The notes under the pieces were generated by a model. That model did no database searches. It was not told the DNA's origin and was given only the letters and a program-made list of their open reading frames with translations. From positions 29,229,129-29,293,128 of the forward strand of contig NC_054746.1 in assembly GCF_018143015.1 (NCBI RefSeq): 64,000 bases of DNA, in the 5' to 3' direction. Of this stretch, positions 1-22,390 are shown piece by piece. The stretch's first letter is position 1. Each line of letters opens with the position of its first letter. Position numbers and translations under genes: made by a program. This stretch comes from Lytechinus variegatus. Its lineage: Eukaryota; Echinodermata; Echinoidea; Temnopleuroida; Toxopneustidae.

Positions 1-323
1 AACAGGGCTCAGCACTCAGCAGCCAATCACAATTAAAGTTTTCATGGTGGTTTTCAATTATTAAAGTTCTAGATCTGATTTTGGCATCTAAAGATATTGT
101 TTGTTACATACCATTTCCACTATGTTACATAAATAGAATTTGTTTGTCTTAGAGATATTCTGTATCAGATTTGAAGTAAATAGATATTTGATTTCATAAT
201 TCGAAGACATATCTCCATGCTTGTACCATCTACCAAGAATTATGTCGCAGTAATGTCTAGAATACAGCCACCTTGGCACAGGTTTATCCATCACTCAGCA
301 GTATGAATGTGATTAATACAAAC

Positions 324-10004
<9,681 letters not shown>

Positions 10005-12227
10005 AGCAACAACATGCCACAATGGGTCAACAGGGCAGAGGTAATGGGGAGGGATTCCTTACAAAATTGATCTTATATGTCCCGTAATCCCAGGTCAGGC
10101 TGGTACAGATCATGTACATGTACTTTGCGGCAAGTATGTCAAGTATACATGTGTGAGTATCAAACAGTTAATTGGTAGCCTTGTGATGTGATGTCCTACT
10201 CTTTAAATGCACTTGCACAGAACTTGATGAGTTTATTGGAAATTAGAATTTCCTCCAACAAACATAGCTGATGATATGCGGTTATTTGGCCCAATTATGA
10301 AAACAGAATCTTGCCCCTCAAAACTTGCTGATTAGGTCTGTTATTACATTACTCCAGATCTATGTTATACGCAGATTACATCTTCGCTTCCATGGTAATC
10401 AACTCTACTTGAACTTCAGCATATGTAACACTCAGCTGTAAACAGGGTAGATAAACATATGTGTTCACAGACCAAAGGCATGCAAGCAGCAGCAGCAGCC
10501 CCTAGCTATGTTCTCTAATATTCCGACTGTGCATGTTTGTAGCATTACAGGAAGGCACACAAGGCATGAGCTGTTTGCAAAGAATTTAGGAGTAATTTCC
10601 AGTGATTGCGATCTTCCCCGGTACTTCTGAAGCCAAACGCAACAGATCTTGACTTCCTTTAGCCTGATAGGGAATCTGACCTCCCCCCATTAAATCCAGA
10701 GCTAATCCATACATCCAGGGATAGAGAATGAGAGACACAGGGATTTGAAAAACATTTGACTATAAGGTTCAGGATATGGGTCAATACACTATTCAAAGGT
10801 CATCTGAGGTCATGCTGATGTTGATGAAGCAGAAACTCAATCAAAGCCAAGCACAATGATACATGTAGGCTGTGATGGGAAATAAAAGAGGGAGAGACAA
10901 AAGCAAAAGAACAGAAATAAAACAATAAACATGCAACAGAAATAAATAATAAAAAATAAACCACATACAAATCAAGAAGTTGTTACATTACATCAAGCAA
11001 AATAATGTAAAACATTGACAAAATGCAACAAATGGACTGCAATATCTCAATGTTTGAAAGTGCACACAAGGTTCAATAATATGAATAACATTGTGGTATC
11101 ATCTTAAATTAAAATCTTCTACTAAAAATGTAGTGACCACTCTTTCATCCATTCATTAATTTTTTAATTATAATTTTACATTGAAAATATCAAGGGCCTA
11201 CAAGAAGTGCCTGCTGGGCCCTCACTTGGTAATCCTTTCAAAAGCGCCCCTTGGAGCACTTATTTTATATTGCATATCAGGAAGCTAGAAAGTTTATATC
11301 CTGAATTTCTAGCTTAACTTATGTTTGATGATTTCATACCAACACAATTAAAAATACATCAATCAGGTACCCAATTCAATTCAAAATATTTGTATGTTAA
11401 ACCACAAAATACATCCACTAAAATACTGCTTTATTCCACATCATCCACACACCATAATCATTTTAAGACAAACAAATAAAACTCATAGTAATTGGAACAG
11501 TGAACAACACTCATGGAATGGTTGGCGATGTTGTCCAATTTAACATGAACAAAAAGACAGGTCAACATTTGAAAGGGAAGATCTGCATGCAAATGGTAAA
11601 CAATGTGCCTATTTTCTGCCAAATATTGTCCTACATTCAATTCCTTGTAGTGTCCAATACATTGTGTAGACCGACAGAACTTCGATACAGCGACGGTAAT
11701 AACATTAGATGACAAATGTCAGTGCAATTACATTGGCAACATGGACATATGGAGAGTCACATACAGTACATCGCTTGGCTAAAAACATGTACTATGACTC
11801 ATAACTGTATCATCCTTGCTCACAATGGATGTACAATGACAATGTTATACATCTGTCATATTAATTGTCAAAATGACAAGAGTAGGTGTATGGCGATGAC
11901 TATAAAAAAGACAAATTATTATTCTCTGTAAACAACAAATAGACACATCAGTGAAAATAAATCTACATGAACATGTATACAAGAGGAACTTTTTGAAAAG
12001 ATTCATCACTCATGATATTTCATCATGAAAAATAAATTGCTTTATAACTGAAACCGAAATTCTGTACAAACTCCAAAGCATGTAGTGTACACTGACCAGT
12101 ACAGAAACAGCACTGCATACATACAGGTAAAATGAGGAGTTCAAACTTCAAATTATATTTCACATAAAGTACATACATAATCATACTTATGACTAGGATT
12201 ATATAACAAACATTTCTTTATTGAAGT
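10005..12227. other. 5' flank of the CEP170-like gene
   Basis: Contains the 5' UTR and possibly upstream exons and a promoter of the minus-strand gene, none of which I can place firmly. A minus-strand donor-like AA|GTAAGT occurs at 12996-13001 and could end a noncoding exon. A CAG trinucleotide run sits near 10490. Otherwise no structure seen. Confidence 0.4.
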
Positions 12228-12629
12228 TTAAAGGTAAATGCCAGTTTTGGTAACGATATCAAAATGAGTTCGTACAGAATCCAATGAAATGACCACCGAA
12301 GTGTCTGTTTGTATAAAGAATATGTGCCAATGGATTCTGGAAGAAATTGTGTAATTGCTGAGAAATTAGCAAATAAGCACAGTATTCGGGTCAAGCGTCG
12401 GGCACGACATTCAAAGCAATAATAATACACTGTCCCACGTACGCTTATCTGTGGTGGTGTACTTCAGTGTGAATATTTTTCAGGATAGATTTCAAGATTC
12501 CACAAAGTTCAGTTTATGTGACTGTACCAGATCTACACGTAAATCCTCGATATACTGACAATTAAGCCTGGTTTTACAGACTTTCTCATGAAATCAGTGT
12601 TTACTGCAACTACTGGTATTTCTCTTTAA
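12228..12629. mobile_element. TTAA-ended MITE, family 2 (TTAAAGRKAAATRCCAGT)
   Basis: 402 bp with ends TTAAAGGTAAATGCCAGT and (reverse complement) TTAAAGAGAAATACCAGT. A full-length copy in the opposite orientation lies at 22720-23120 and aligns along its length. No coding capacity. Both copies have TTAA or a one-base variant at each end. Confidence 0.8.
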
Positions 12630-15615
12630 GAATGGATGGTATTCGGGGAAACAAGCAGAGCAGATCAGGGTCATGACATTATTTTAGATATTAGATACAG
12701 ACTGAGAAAATTGTAAAAGTTTACAGATTTTGTTTTCTCAAAAAAATAAAATATTGAAATTTTTCATACGTTCTTTACAGTATCCTTTGAAACTGTCATG
12801 CAAAAAATGTCCAACAAATAAAAGTTAACGTGGCAACATTTCACTACATGGAGGCCTAGATGTATATCGACAACATCAGCAAATCTTTCAATTTCGTCAA
12901 ATCTTACAAGCAAACTCTACAACTTACCATGATACGCAAAGGTACCACAAAGTGAAGTCAAAGACCAAACACAAACCAGCCAGAGGCAATCCCAGACTTA
13001 CTTGCTACACTCCAATGACGACCAAGCTGCTACAATGACCAGAATACCACCAAACAGCAGTATCATATCCCTCCCTTTCATTTCATCCTCAAATGAGCTA
13101 CATTAATGCCAATCTATTTCCTCCAATATGGCCATCTTCCCAATCCCCTAAGGCAAATTTCAATATATAATTGCTTACTTTATTATTTTCCTTCATCAAC
13201 TCGGCACCAGCACCATTCTCTGCATCCAATTTGAATGAGTGATTCATCGATGAGTCACTGAGATAGGGAGCATACACCTGAACGACCCACTAGCCAGCCA
13301 GCGTGGAAGGCTTCCTCACTCATTATTTACAATTCCTGGTCACATGTCAGGAAAGACAAATTTCTTTTCCACTATTTCTAAGGGGTCACCATCTGGACTT
13401 TGATCAATATGTTTGTACAATTTGCCTTGAAGTGAGATTGAAAGTCTCTTGAGAAATGGGAATTTAATTTATAGTGTCTCTATCAGGCAACAGCTCTAAT
13501 TTGTTACGGTACTATGTTACAGAATGAATCAAATGAAATATCAATATCATAATTTTAATTGTTTCTCATATTCATACATGCCTGAACCAGAAAGAGCTAC
13601 ATGTATGAGCCTGATACATAAATTGCATCCCCATAGCAAGTGATGCATATGGCCAATTCTTGCCTCACCCTTTTAATTTTCTTTCACACTGCAAATATCC
13701 TGCCATCTCGGAGAGATCCCTTGAATGTTTTTTGTAATTTCGCAAAGGCCCTTCTACCTTTGGGGTATTTTCTTTTGAGGAGGTATCAAAAGAAATTCAC
13801 TTTTTATTTCATTGGGTGGGTACAAAAGCAACCAAAGATACAAATCACTGCAGATATTAGATGTGAAGATGAAATAGCATTTTGAGGAGCAAATGTACCA
13901 GCGAAAACACTAATACATTACATACAAGCTAGAGAGCCCTCTAGTTTGACGTCAGGCTTATATATCCAGGCCATAGTCTAGACACCCTGCTACTAAAAAT
14001 CCTTCCCCCAAGTTTATTACAGAGGCCCCTTGGAAATACGAGAAAGGCTACATGCATGTGTACATATCATTTGAGAGATGTGTGTATGTGTGTGACATGT
14101 TGCATTATCACAGGATGAATTGAACTTCCACGTGGAGCTTGTGACATTCAGGAGCACTGCAAGCAATATCCAGATGATGTGCTTCATGCACTACTACATG
14201 TACTAGTCTGGTGTATAAGCTACCACTTGCAAATGTTCATTATTTTACATTTCCATGACGACAAACCAAATCTTTTGATTTTAACTTTCCATAATAATTG
14301 AAAATACAATACAAGCAACATTGGATTAATGTTCACTGTTGCTTTGTAAAGCCACGCAGCAGAGAAGAACATGATGTATTTCTTTTATTCCTTTTACCTC
14401 TTCTGATCTTATGAACCATTAAATAGAGAACAAGTCACCCAATTACAGAATTACTCTTATCTTTCAATATTGTCATCTATGTCTCCTTATAAACTCAAAC
14501 AACTGCCACAAATGTGAAGAGTAATGATAGTAGTAGTAGTGGTAGTAGAAGTAGTAGTAGTAGTAGTAGTAGTACTAGTAGTAGTAGAAGTAGTAGCAGT
14601 AATAATAATGATAATGATGATGATAATAATGATAATAATAATAACCATATGATAATAACATAATAATGATAGCAGCAAATTTAATGATTACAACAATAGT
14701 TTTATCGTCAACATGGTCAATTTGCCAAAGTAGAGTTGTAAATTTATGTGAATTATGCTTCAAGTAATAAAAAAGAAAATAAATTAAATGACCTGATACC
14801 CTTATTCATTCAACAGTTCTGAAATGATCCAAAATTTGATTTGATACTGAATACTAATGATCTCATTATCATGCCAATATTTTGTACTTGTTTCTCTTTT
14901 ATGTATATTTCCTTTATGTTGTATAAATTTGTATGTTTGCATACAAAACAAAATGAATTTCCATCAAGCTGGACAATAAAACAACATAATAATTTCAAGT
15001 CCCAACTCCCCCCCCCCCCTTAAAAAAATCAGTAGTACCCTCACTATTCCCAAATCCAAAGGATAATCATTGAAACTGAGCCCAATAATCACACTTGAGG
15101 GTCAGCGATGAATTGCTAATTTGAAAGAGAAATTTGGATTGGTTCCTTATTAGTCTATTGAGCAAAATGCGCATGCAACAATGATCTTGATACTGATAGG
15201 TCATTTTGCAAATAGTCATTAACGTTTGTGTTATGGGGCCTTGTATTGAATTCAAGCATCTTCTTCTTCTATAAGGTTTGTTCAATGTCCGTTTCCAAAT
15301 TTACATGGAAACATGAATGATTGAAAACGTAGTTTTAAAAAACGCAATTCAGCAATTCAATGAGAAAAAAGGGTGTGTTCAATGTCCTCCATTCCTGATT
15401 TCAAATCATGATTTGGAGGAAAATTTAAACGTAAAAAATATGTTTGTACACGCAATCAGCTCAAATTTTACAATCTCCAGCATCGCGAATGCGACCTTGA
15501 ACACAACTGTGTTTTGAAGCGTCTTTAAATTTGCTCTCAAGCATGTGCCAGAATTGTCCTTTCTTGTGATACATGTAAACTGCGCGCTAAAGCTGCACTA
15601 AAAAAGTGGGAAATA
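12630..15615. other. Intergenic DNA with trinucleotide microsatellite
   Basis: AT-rich sequence. At 14524-14650 there is a compound AGT/AAT/ATG trinucleotide microsatellite that gives long meaningless open frames. A poly-C run lies near 15010. No exon or recognisable element seen. Confidence 0.5.
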
Positions 15616-16930
15616 CATTGCGTATCAAAAAAAATTACACTTAGAAAAAATCCTGTAAAATTATATATGTAAGATCCTGAAGATTTTTCCACATTTTAAC
15701 ATTGGTACAGATCCATTTAAGCAAATGACGATATAACTGTCAAAAAATATTTCCGCTTGAGTGAGCACCACTTACTGTATAAGCTGTTATTTTCGCGGGG
15801 GTTTTATTTTCGCGGATTTCGCGAATTTAACAACACGTGAAAATGTTGACACATTTCTTAGTCAGTGCCAATGCCCCCAACAGCAAAGATTTGTTATTGA
15901 ACACATCCTGCATTGTTAGAAAATGGAGATATGTACAAAAAATAAGGCTTAGAAAGTACAGTTAGTGATTCAAAAAGTTAGCTAGAATTCACTTTTTTTA
16001 ATGTATCGAACAAAATCAGAGCCTAAATTATTTTCTAACATTATTTTATCAATATTTATACACTCACTGTAATAATAAAATGTATTTTCCATGAAATAAT
16101 TTCATTTTATTATCATCTGATTGACTCTATACACACGTATTGGTAGCTATTTACATACTCATTAATATTCATAAGTCACATGACCAGAATTTTTAGGGTG
16201 AAGATTCTGTTCACAAAATTCCACAATTTTGCACTTTTACCAACTTTTTGAAAAATTAATCAAACAAAACACAAATTCCAAAGATTGCTTAACCCTATTA
16301 GATCCTGTGGCATGATGATTTTTTAGATCTAAAGGTTAAAAAAGTGAAATTTAAGCCACCTTTTCCAAAATTTCTAACTGTTTTTACAGGGACATATTTA
16401 TGTACAAAAGACATATCAGCATGATGAATTTGAGTAGTAAAGATTTGCACATGATTTGCACTGGATGTACTTCTTTGAAATGCTGTGAAAATGATTCGTA
16501 CATCTTCCAATCGCGAATTTAACAACCCGCGAAAATGTCGGGACACCGCGATTCGCGAAAAATTCTGTACGCGAAAATATCAGCTTTTACAGTACTTTTG
16601 AAAAGTTAGTGAAAAATGATTTGCGCAGGACTTTTAAATAGTTATGCGGATAAAAGTAGACCTTAATCATGAAGAACACATGGAATTTAGCTAGTAAAAT
16701 TGATTTGATGATATCTTGTATACCTGTTTTAAGTTGTTTCCTTGCCCATAACACTTTGAACAGTGCATTGCGCCCCACCCCACTCCCCCACACACTGAGC
16801 CATCTTGACGACATTTGCTTCACACTGAGCTGTGATTTACATAAAATGGTAATAGGCTTCATTTTCATTTTCTTAATCATTGTCAAGCTTGGGAAAAGTG
16901 TGGAGAAACATGTATTAAATGACAAGTCAA
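15616..16930. mobile_element. Mariner-type MITE, family M, copy 1 (right end lost)
   Basis: Starts after a TA with CATTGCGTATCAAAAA, which matches the terminal repeat of the complete copy at 30963-31933, to which it is related as a reverse complement. Homology continues on both sides of an 818-bp insertion (15775-16592) and fades near 16930, so the far terminus is missing or strongly diverged. Open frames shared by the two copies reflect the repeat, not a gene. Confidence 0.75.
15775..16592. mobile_element. TTTTCGCG MITE nested in mariner-type MITE
   Basis: 818 bp with inverted ends CTGTATAAGCTGTTATTTTC and CTGTAAAAGCTGATATTTTC (right end as reverse complement), followed on both sides by several TTCGCGAA / TTTTCGCGG blocks. 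It is flanked by TA on both sides. Excising it rejoins the mariner-type MITE exactly as in the 31-kb copy, which proves the insertion and its 2-bp TA duplication. No coding sequence. Confidence 0.8.
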
Positions 16931-16974
16931 AAGCAATTTTGTGTCACGCCCACTTATGAAAATAACCAAAAATA

Positions 16975-17815
16975 TCGTGATTTGCGAGGGCACGCAACAG
17001 AATTGCATCAAAACTTCATTGTGAAATGACTGGGATGGAATTACACTTGTCATAGGAGCCTTGCACGTAAACTTTAATGTTGACCTGAAAATCACCTTTG
17101 ACCTTACTATTATGACCTCAGACTGCAGCATAACATGCAGGTCCCCAAAGTACATGTACATCTACCATCCAAGTTTGGTTGAAAAGTGACATACAGTGCG
17201 GAGTTAGGTGTCATAAGAGTCTTTCATGTAAACTTTAACGTTGACCTGAAAATGACCTTTAACCTTACCGTGTGACCTCCAACTGCAGCATAACATGCAG
17301 GTCCCTCAAGTCCATCTACCATCCAAGATTGGTTGAAAAGTGATTAATGGTTGCGGAGTTAGGTGTCGTAAGAGAGTCTTGCATGTAAACTTAAACGTTG
17401 ACCTAAAAATGACCTTTCACCTTATCATGTGACCTCCGACTGCAGCATAACATGCATGTCCCCCAAGTCCATCTACCATCCAAGTTTGGTTGAAAAGTGA
17501 CATACGGTTGCCGAGTTAAGTGTCATAAGAGAGTCTTGCATGTAAACTTTAACATTGACCTGAAAATTACCTTTGACCTTACCATGTGACCTCCCACTGC
17601 AGCATATCATGCAGGTCCCCCAAGTCCATCTACCATCCAAGTTTGGTTGAAAAGTGACTTACGGTTGCGGAGTTAGGTGTCATATTGAGAGTCTTGCATG
17701 TAAACTTTAACGTTGACCTGAGAATGACCTTTGACCTTACAATGTGACGTCCGACTGCAGCATAATATGCATTTCCCCCAAGTCCATCTACCATACAAGT
17801 TTGGTTGAAGAGGGG
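16975..17815. repeat. 158-bp tandem repeat, about five units
   Basis: Units recur at 157-160-bp spacing, marked by the landmarks GTCCCCCAAGTCCATC at about 17141, 17301, 17458, 17615 and 17773. Each unit also holds GACCTTTGACCTTA-like, GACTGCAGCATAACATGC and TTGGTTGAAAAGTGA blocks. Units are diverged by a few percent, and a poly-G run closes the array. No coding role seen. Confidence 0.85.
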
Positions 17816-17904
17816 GGGGGGGAACTGGTGAAGCTCATGCTGGCTGCTATTCACTGTGGATGCATCATTATCTTCTTATGAGCTTTCTTGCTTATTAGTT
17901 TTTA

Positions 17905-18999
17905 GGTGGTCTGTCTGATTTTGTCAGAATTTTCTTTATTATTTATTCTTAGCCCCTATGTTTGTCGCCAACTTTTCTCGGAATTGGCTGAATCAATTTT
18001 GCTGATTTTTTCGTCATTTATAGAGTCATAGAGACGGCATACGAATCTTTTAAAGGTCATATGGTCATGATGACGTCATCTACGCGCCATTTTGTAAAAT
18101 TCTTCATTTCATCATATCTTCATTATCAATTATCAAAAATCAACAATATTTACATGACATTAACTTCAGGTTAAAGGTCAAATGTCAATGTCATCAAAGG
18201 TCATGTAAACGTCATCAAATTTATGCAAATTTGGTTGTAACTTCTCAAATATAGATTGTTTTTCGCCCAGATTTCGATATGTTGTAGTTTAGAATGTACT
18301 CTTTCTCCTCAATTAACATGAATTTTCGTTTTGAGAAACGCATCATTGCGTAAAACAGCGATGAAAAGAGGCATGTCATTTTCCTCATTTTGCGTGTAAT
18401 CTCTATGGGACATGACTTTTTCTCAAAACTAGAATCGACATTCCTCTATTTCGTGAGCCATATCTCCATTTTTTCTTGTCGGTTTCACCTGAGCTTTTAG
18501 TATGTTGTAGCTGAGATCCTACGCTTTCGGAAGTGTGCCCTCCATTTTTTGATCAGATCCCGGGATCATGCCCGTTTTTCACTTGCAAAATTGGTATTGT
18601 AATTCTCAAAATTGCTTACGTGTAATCCCTATGGGGAATATCGTAGCTCAATGGATAACGCATTTGACTTGCTTTCTCGAGGGCGGAGGTTCGAGTCCTG
18701 GGGTGAACAAGATGATTTTTTTTTCCATTTTTTTTTTCTTTTTGCCACCTCTTACATGATCCTTAATGATAATTAAAAGGCACAAAAATTTAAATTTAGC
18801 AAGATAAAAGAGATAATTACTTTTTTCATATCACATGTATTGTCATACATCAAAGAGACCCTTTTCACAGTGCTTTATCATCTCCCGTCTTTCACAAGTA
18901 TTCCATCCATAATGAGCATTCCATTGTCATCATGAAGATCATATTGATGTGCATGAACATGGTAATAGTGATCATGATGGAAATAATAGACAGACCACC
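17905..18999. mobile_element. TA-flanked TIR element (GGTGGTCTGTC) with tRNA-like insert
   Basis: Ends GGTGGTCTGTCT and its reverse complement AGACAGACCACC lie 1095 bp apart, each bordered by TA. That suggests a Tc1/mariner-superfamily non-autonomous element. The interior has GTCATATGGTCATGATGACG-like tracts and a tRNA-Arg-like sequence near 18637-18708, and no transposase frame. TIR identity beyond about 15 bp is weak, so the pairing of the ends is probable rather than certain. Confidence 0.6.
18637..18708 (+). pseudogene. tRNA-Arg-like sequence (degenerate)
   Basis: Contains an A-box-like TAGCTCAATGGATAACGCA and a B-box GGTTCGAGTCC at tRNA-like spacing. CAATGGATAACGCA..TTTGACT resembles metazoan tRNA-Arg. 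The seven bases before the D arm do not pair with the bases after the T arm, and only three T-stem pairs form, so it should not yield a functional tRNA. It may still carry an internal RNA polymerase III promoter, or be the head of an old SINE. Confidence 0.5.
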
Positions 19000-19179
19000 T
19001 AATTCATCTGCATGACAAATTAAATTCTAGTTTCTTATTCTTTTTCTTCCCCCTTTTTGTTTTATTTTTTTCATCTACATGTACATATAAGTTTCTGTTA
19101 TGGTAACTCCCATAGGATCTCGGCAAGACAGCTTTCTGCTGGTATAACACCAAGCTGGTATAACCAATTATATAGTACA

Positions 19180-19325
19180 CATTTTACGTAATCAGGCATA
19201 GTGTCTGTCAAGCCATTTAGACAACAGAAATTACCCTCTGGTATTTTATCAAAATGGAGACAATGGCAGGGCTGGGATTCAAATTCAGAACCTTACGATC
19301 ATGGGCCCAATAATTTTTTTTCCTA
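19180..19325 (-). mobile_element. tRNA-derived SINE fragment
   Basis: Read on the minus strand it has a B-box-like TTTGAATCCCAG after CGTAAGGTTCTGAA, followed by a body of SINE character. No A box or tail was placed with confidence. Confidence 0.35.
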
Positions 19326-20968
19326 TTGTTCTTCGCCAATGTTACGCGACGTGTAACAAGATGGCAGCGTAAACATTGGGCGAGTCTCTTCCGTCTTGTC
19401 ATATTTTTCTCATTTTTTTGACGAATTCTATTTCAAAAATATAATCGATAGTGTAGAAATGTCGGAAATGAAGTTTTATCCCATGTATATGATTTGGGGC
19501 TAGATCTTTTGGAAGGAAAGTAGAAATCTCAGGGGTGCAAGTTTCAGTTTTGTTGCCCTTCGTGCATATGAATGGGAAGGAAGACCTGGCTTCGTTGAGA
19601 GTAACCTTACGTTAGTAAATGATTTTTATCGAGCTAGAAGCCGCCTGGCTAATATCGACCACAAAGTGAAATCGAGGAGAAGTTGCAATAAAATCTTATC
19701 ATACAGAATACAAAGGTTAAAACCACTGCAAGAATCAGAATTTTAAAAGCTTAAATATAAAACTGAGGTTAATTATTTGCGCTCATCTTAATTAAGTAAC
19801 TGTAAAAGACAATTTTACGGGGATGTTTCATTGTGTTTGCCGCCTGTTCATGAGCTACATTTCATCAACACCAACACCGAACTTGAAATCACCATTTTCC
19901 CAATCCCTAGGGTTTTGGTGGTGTTGCTGAATGGGAAATTGCACGAAGTCGAAGATCGTCAACACCAGCCGCAGTGGTGAGTTCAGCAGACATTCAACTA
20001 ATGTTGTAAGTTAGAGCAATTACGGGATCGGAGTTCGGTTCGGAAGTTTTGCTCCTAAAATCGGAATCGGTTCGGATATCGGATCGGAAGATATTCAAAA
20101 ACAAAAAAATACATTAAAATTTGTATGTGGCCGGCGCGTGGACAAATGCGGCACACTACACTGATGGCAGAATTTGTTTTGATCTCCGACAAAAGCGGAG
20201 GAAGAAGATGATGAGTTGTTTTGATCTCCGACATAATCGGAGGAAGGAAAATAAGATAATGACATTCCAGCACGCGACACTACCGCCGATCAACGATAGG
20301 CCTCTTCTCTACAACATCGTGGTGATGGCGGAGTCCGTCGTGAACTTTTAGAGGCCGCATTACTTACCGAAAAAGACGCAGTATTATCCAAAGTTGTTTA
20401 CGATGATATTAACCTTCTCTACAACATCGTAGTGATGGCGGAGGTAATCGTAATTTCAAAAAGGTCGCATGACCTCCCGAAAAAGATGCATTATCAAGAG
20501 TTGTTTACCGTGATATTCACCTTCTCTACAACATCGTAGTGAAGGTGGAGGTAATCATAAACTCTTACAGGTCGCAAGACCTCCCGAAAAAGACGCATTA
20601 TTATCCAGAGTTGTTTACCATGATATTCACCTTCTCTACAACATCGTAGTGGTGGCGGAGGTAATCGTAAACTCTTAAAGGTCACATGACCTCCCGAAAA
20701 AGACGCATTATTATCCAGAGTCGTTTGCCATGATATTCACCTTCTCTACAACATCGTAGTGATGGCGGAGGTAATCATAATCTCATAAAGGTCGCATGAC
20801 CTCCCGAAAAAGACGCATTATTGTCTAGAGTTGTTTACCATTATATTCACCTTCTATACAACATCGTAGTGATGGCGGAGGTAATCGTAAACTCTGAAAG
20901 GTCGCTTGACCTCCCGAAAAGACGCATTATTACCAAGAGTTGTTTACCATGATTTTCACCTTCTCTAC

Positions 20969-22390
20969 AAAAATAATAATAATAATCAACATTTATAAAG
21001 CGCTTAATACGCGTTGTTTCTAAGCGCTGGATACATAGACAAAAATTGCAAGTAACAGAATACAGAATAATATACCCTTAAAGACTACAAAAAATTAAGG
21101 AAAATGCATGAAAAATACATGGAATAACAAAGCAGATTATTGATTAAAAAGGTATGTTTTCAAGCTAATCTTAAATGTGGAAATTGTTGGAGAGTCACGA
21201 ACGTAGACCGGGAGAGCATTCCAAAGCCTAGGAGCACATACGGCGAAGGCACGATCACCGTAGCGGGTGCGGGTTCGAGGACCATGAGAAAGTTGAAGAT
21301 GGATAGATGAGGATGAGCGAAGTCGGATAGAAGTAGGGGTTTTAGGTGAGATGAGTGCTTTGATGTACGCTGGAGAGAGTCCATGAAGAGCCTTGTAAGT
21401 GATGAGTAAAACCTTGAATTTGATGCGTTGAGGGATGGAGAGCCAATGAAGAGAGCGAAGAATCGGTGTAATGTGTTCACGCTTTCTGGTGCATGTGATA
21501 AGACGGGCTGAAGCATTCTGGATACGTTGGAGTTTGTTCAGCTGTGATGAAGGTAAGTCCACTAATAAACTATTACAATAGTCGATGTGAGATGTGACGA
21601 AAGCGTTTACAAGGCGCTTAGTGGAACTTATGTCTAAGTACTTACGCAGCTTCCCAATTCTATGAATTCCATATGCAGCATTCTTACATGTTTTCTGGAT
21701 GTGCTGCTTCATAGAAAGGGCATTATCTATAGTCACCCCAAGATCCCTGGAAGACTTCGAAGGCACAATAGCAGTTCCGTCAATCACCAAGTCGGGAAGC
21801 TCACTAGATCTTCGGAACGCAGACGTCACGTGTAGAAGTTCAGTCTTAGCCCCATTCAACTTGAGATTGTTGCCGTTTGCCCAGTCCTTCACATCGTTAA
21901 TACATTGCTCTAGTGTCACAATCCCAGAGGCTGTTTCGTCCTTCTTGAGAACAACATACAACTGTGTGTCGTCTGCATACAGCATATGGTCAACTCCTCT
22001 ATGTGAGTTTATTACATCACTCAGTGGACTTGTGTAGAGGATAAAGTCTAGCGGTCCCATAACAGATCCCTGTGGGACTCCCCATTCCAGTGGAAAAGCA
22101 TCAGACTCAACTCTGTTAATAATTGTAACTTGAGTACGGCCCTTCAAATATGACGTAAGCCACTGTAAGACGACTCCATCAAAGCCATACCTATCATGGA
22201 AACGGCGAATCATCTTTCCATGGTCGATGGCATCAAAGGCGGACGAGAAGTCCAGCAAAATTAGAATAGCTTCACATCCTTCATCTACAGCTAGCAATAA
22301 GTCATTAGTGACCTTCAAAAGAGCAGACTCAGTCGAATGGTACTGACGATAAGCAGACTGCATCCTCGGATATAAGCTCGGATATAAGCC
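20969..22390 (-). mobile_element. 5'-truncated CR1/L2-like LINE
   Basis: Minus-strand non-LTR retrotransposon inserted in the 110-bp array. Its 3' end has the typical short UTR, with AAGCGCTTTATAAATG-like sequence and an ATT-trinucleotide tail (20969-20990). The 5' side is truncated within the reverse transcriptase, where an 11-bp CGGATATAAGC duplication marks the junction. Flanking array sequence shows at most a 2-bp (AA) target duplication, which fits tail-primed insertion of CR1/L2-type elements with microsatellite tails. The intact frame suggests a fairly young insertion. Confidence 0.85.
21137..22390 (-). CDS. LINE reverse transcriptase, N-terminally truncated
   Basis: One open frame of about 415 LINE-derived codons ending FKISLKTYLFNQ and a stop. 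It reads from a point just before QSAYRQYHSTESALL, the usual start of RT block 1 in L2/CR1 elements. RT motif A is LDFSSAFDAIDH, the GVPQGSVMGPL block is motif B, and MLYADDTQLYV is motif C with the YADD catalytic pair. The C-terminal part (RIQNASARLI, LHWLSIPQRI, RTRYGDRAF) is the conserved tail domain of this clade. The endonuclease half is missing, so the copy cannot be autonomous. A frame continuing upstream of 22390 is tandem-array sequence and not part of the protein. Confidence 0.85.
   Translation of the reverse strand, partial: GLYPSLYPRMQSAYRQYHSTESALLKVTNDLLLAVDEGCEAILILLDFSSAFDAIDHGKMIRRFHDRYGFDGVVLQWLTSYLKGRTQVTIINRVESDAFPLEWGVPQGSVMGPLDFILYTSPLSDVINSHRGVDHMLYADDTQLYVVLKKDETASGIVTLEQCINDVKDWANGNNLKLNGAKTELLHVTSAFRRSSELPDLVIDGTAIVPSKSSRDLGVTIDNALSMKQHIQKTCKNAAYGIHRIGKLRKYLDISSTKRLVNAFVTSHIDYCNSLLVDLPSSQLNKLQRIQNASARLITCTRKREHITPILRSLHWLSIPQRIKFKVLLITYKALHGLSPAYIKALISPKTPTSIRLRSSSSIHLQLSHGPRTRTRYGDRAFAVCAPRLWNALPVYVRDSPTISTFKISLKTYLFNQ

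Noticed and set aside
14487-14763. Two minus-strand frames rich in I, T and Y
   Set aside because: Translations of a trinucleotide microsatellite.
16587-16925. Minus-strand frame similar to a plus-strand frame at 31532-31861
   Set aside because: The similarity (HVFFMIKVYFY) comes from two copies of the same non-coding mariner-type MITE in opposite orientation; no transposase motif is present.
20494-20685. Small minus-strand frame with a repeated VYDYLHLHYDV-like peptide
   Set aside because: It reads through the 110-bp tandem array; the peptide repeat mirrors the DNA repeat.
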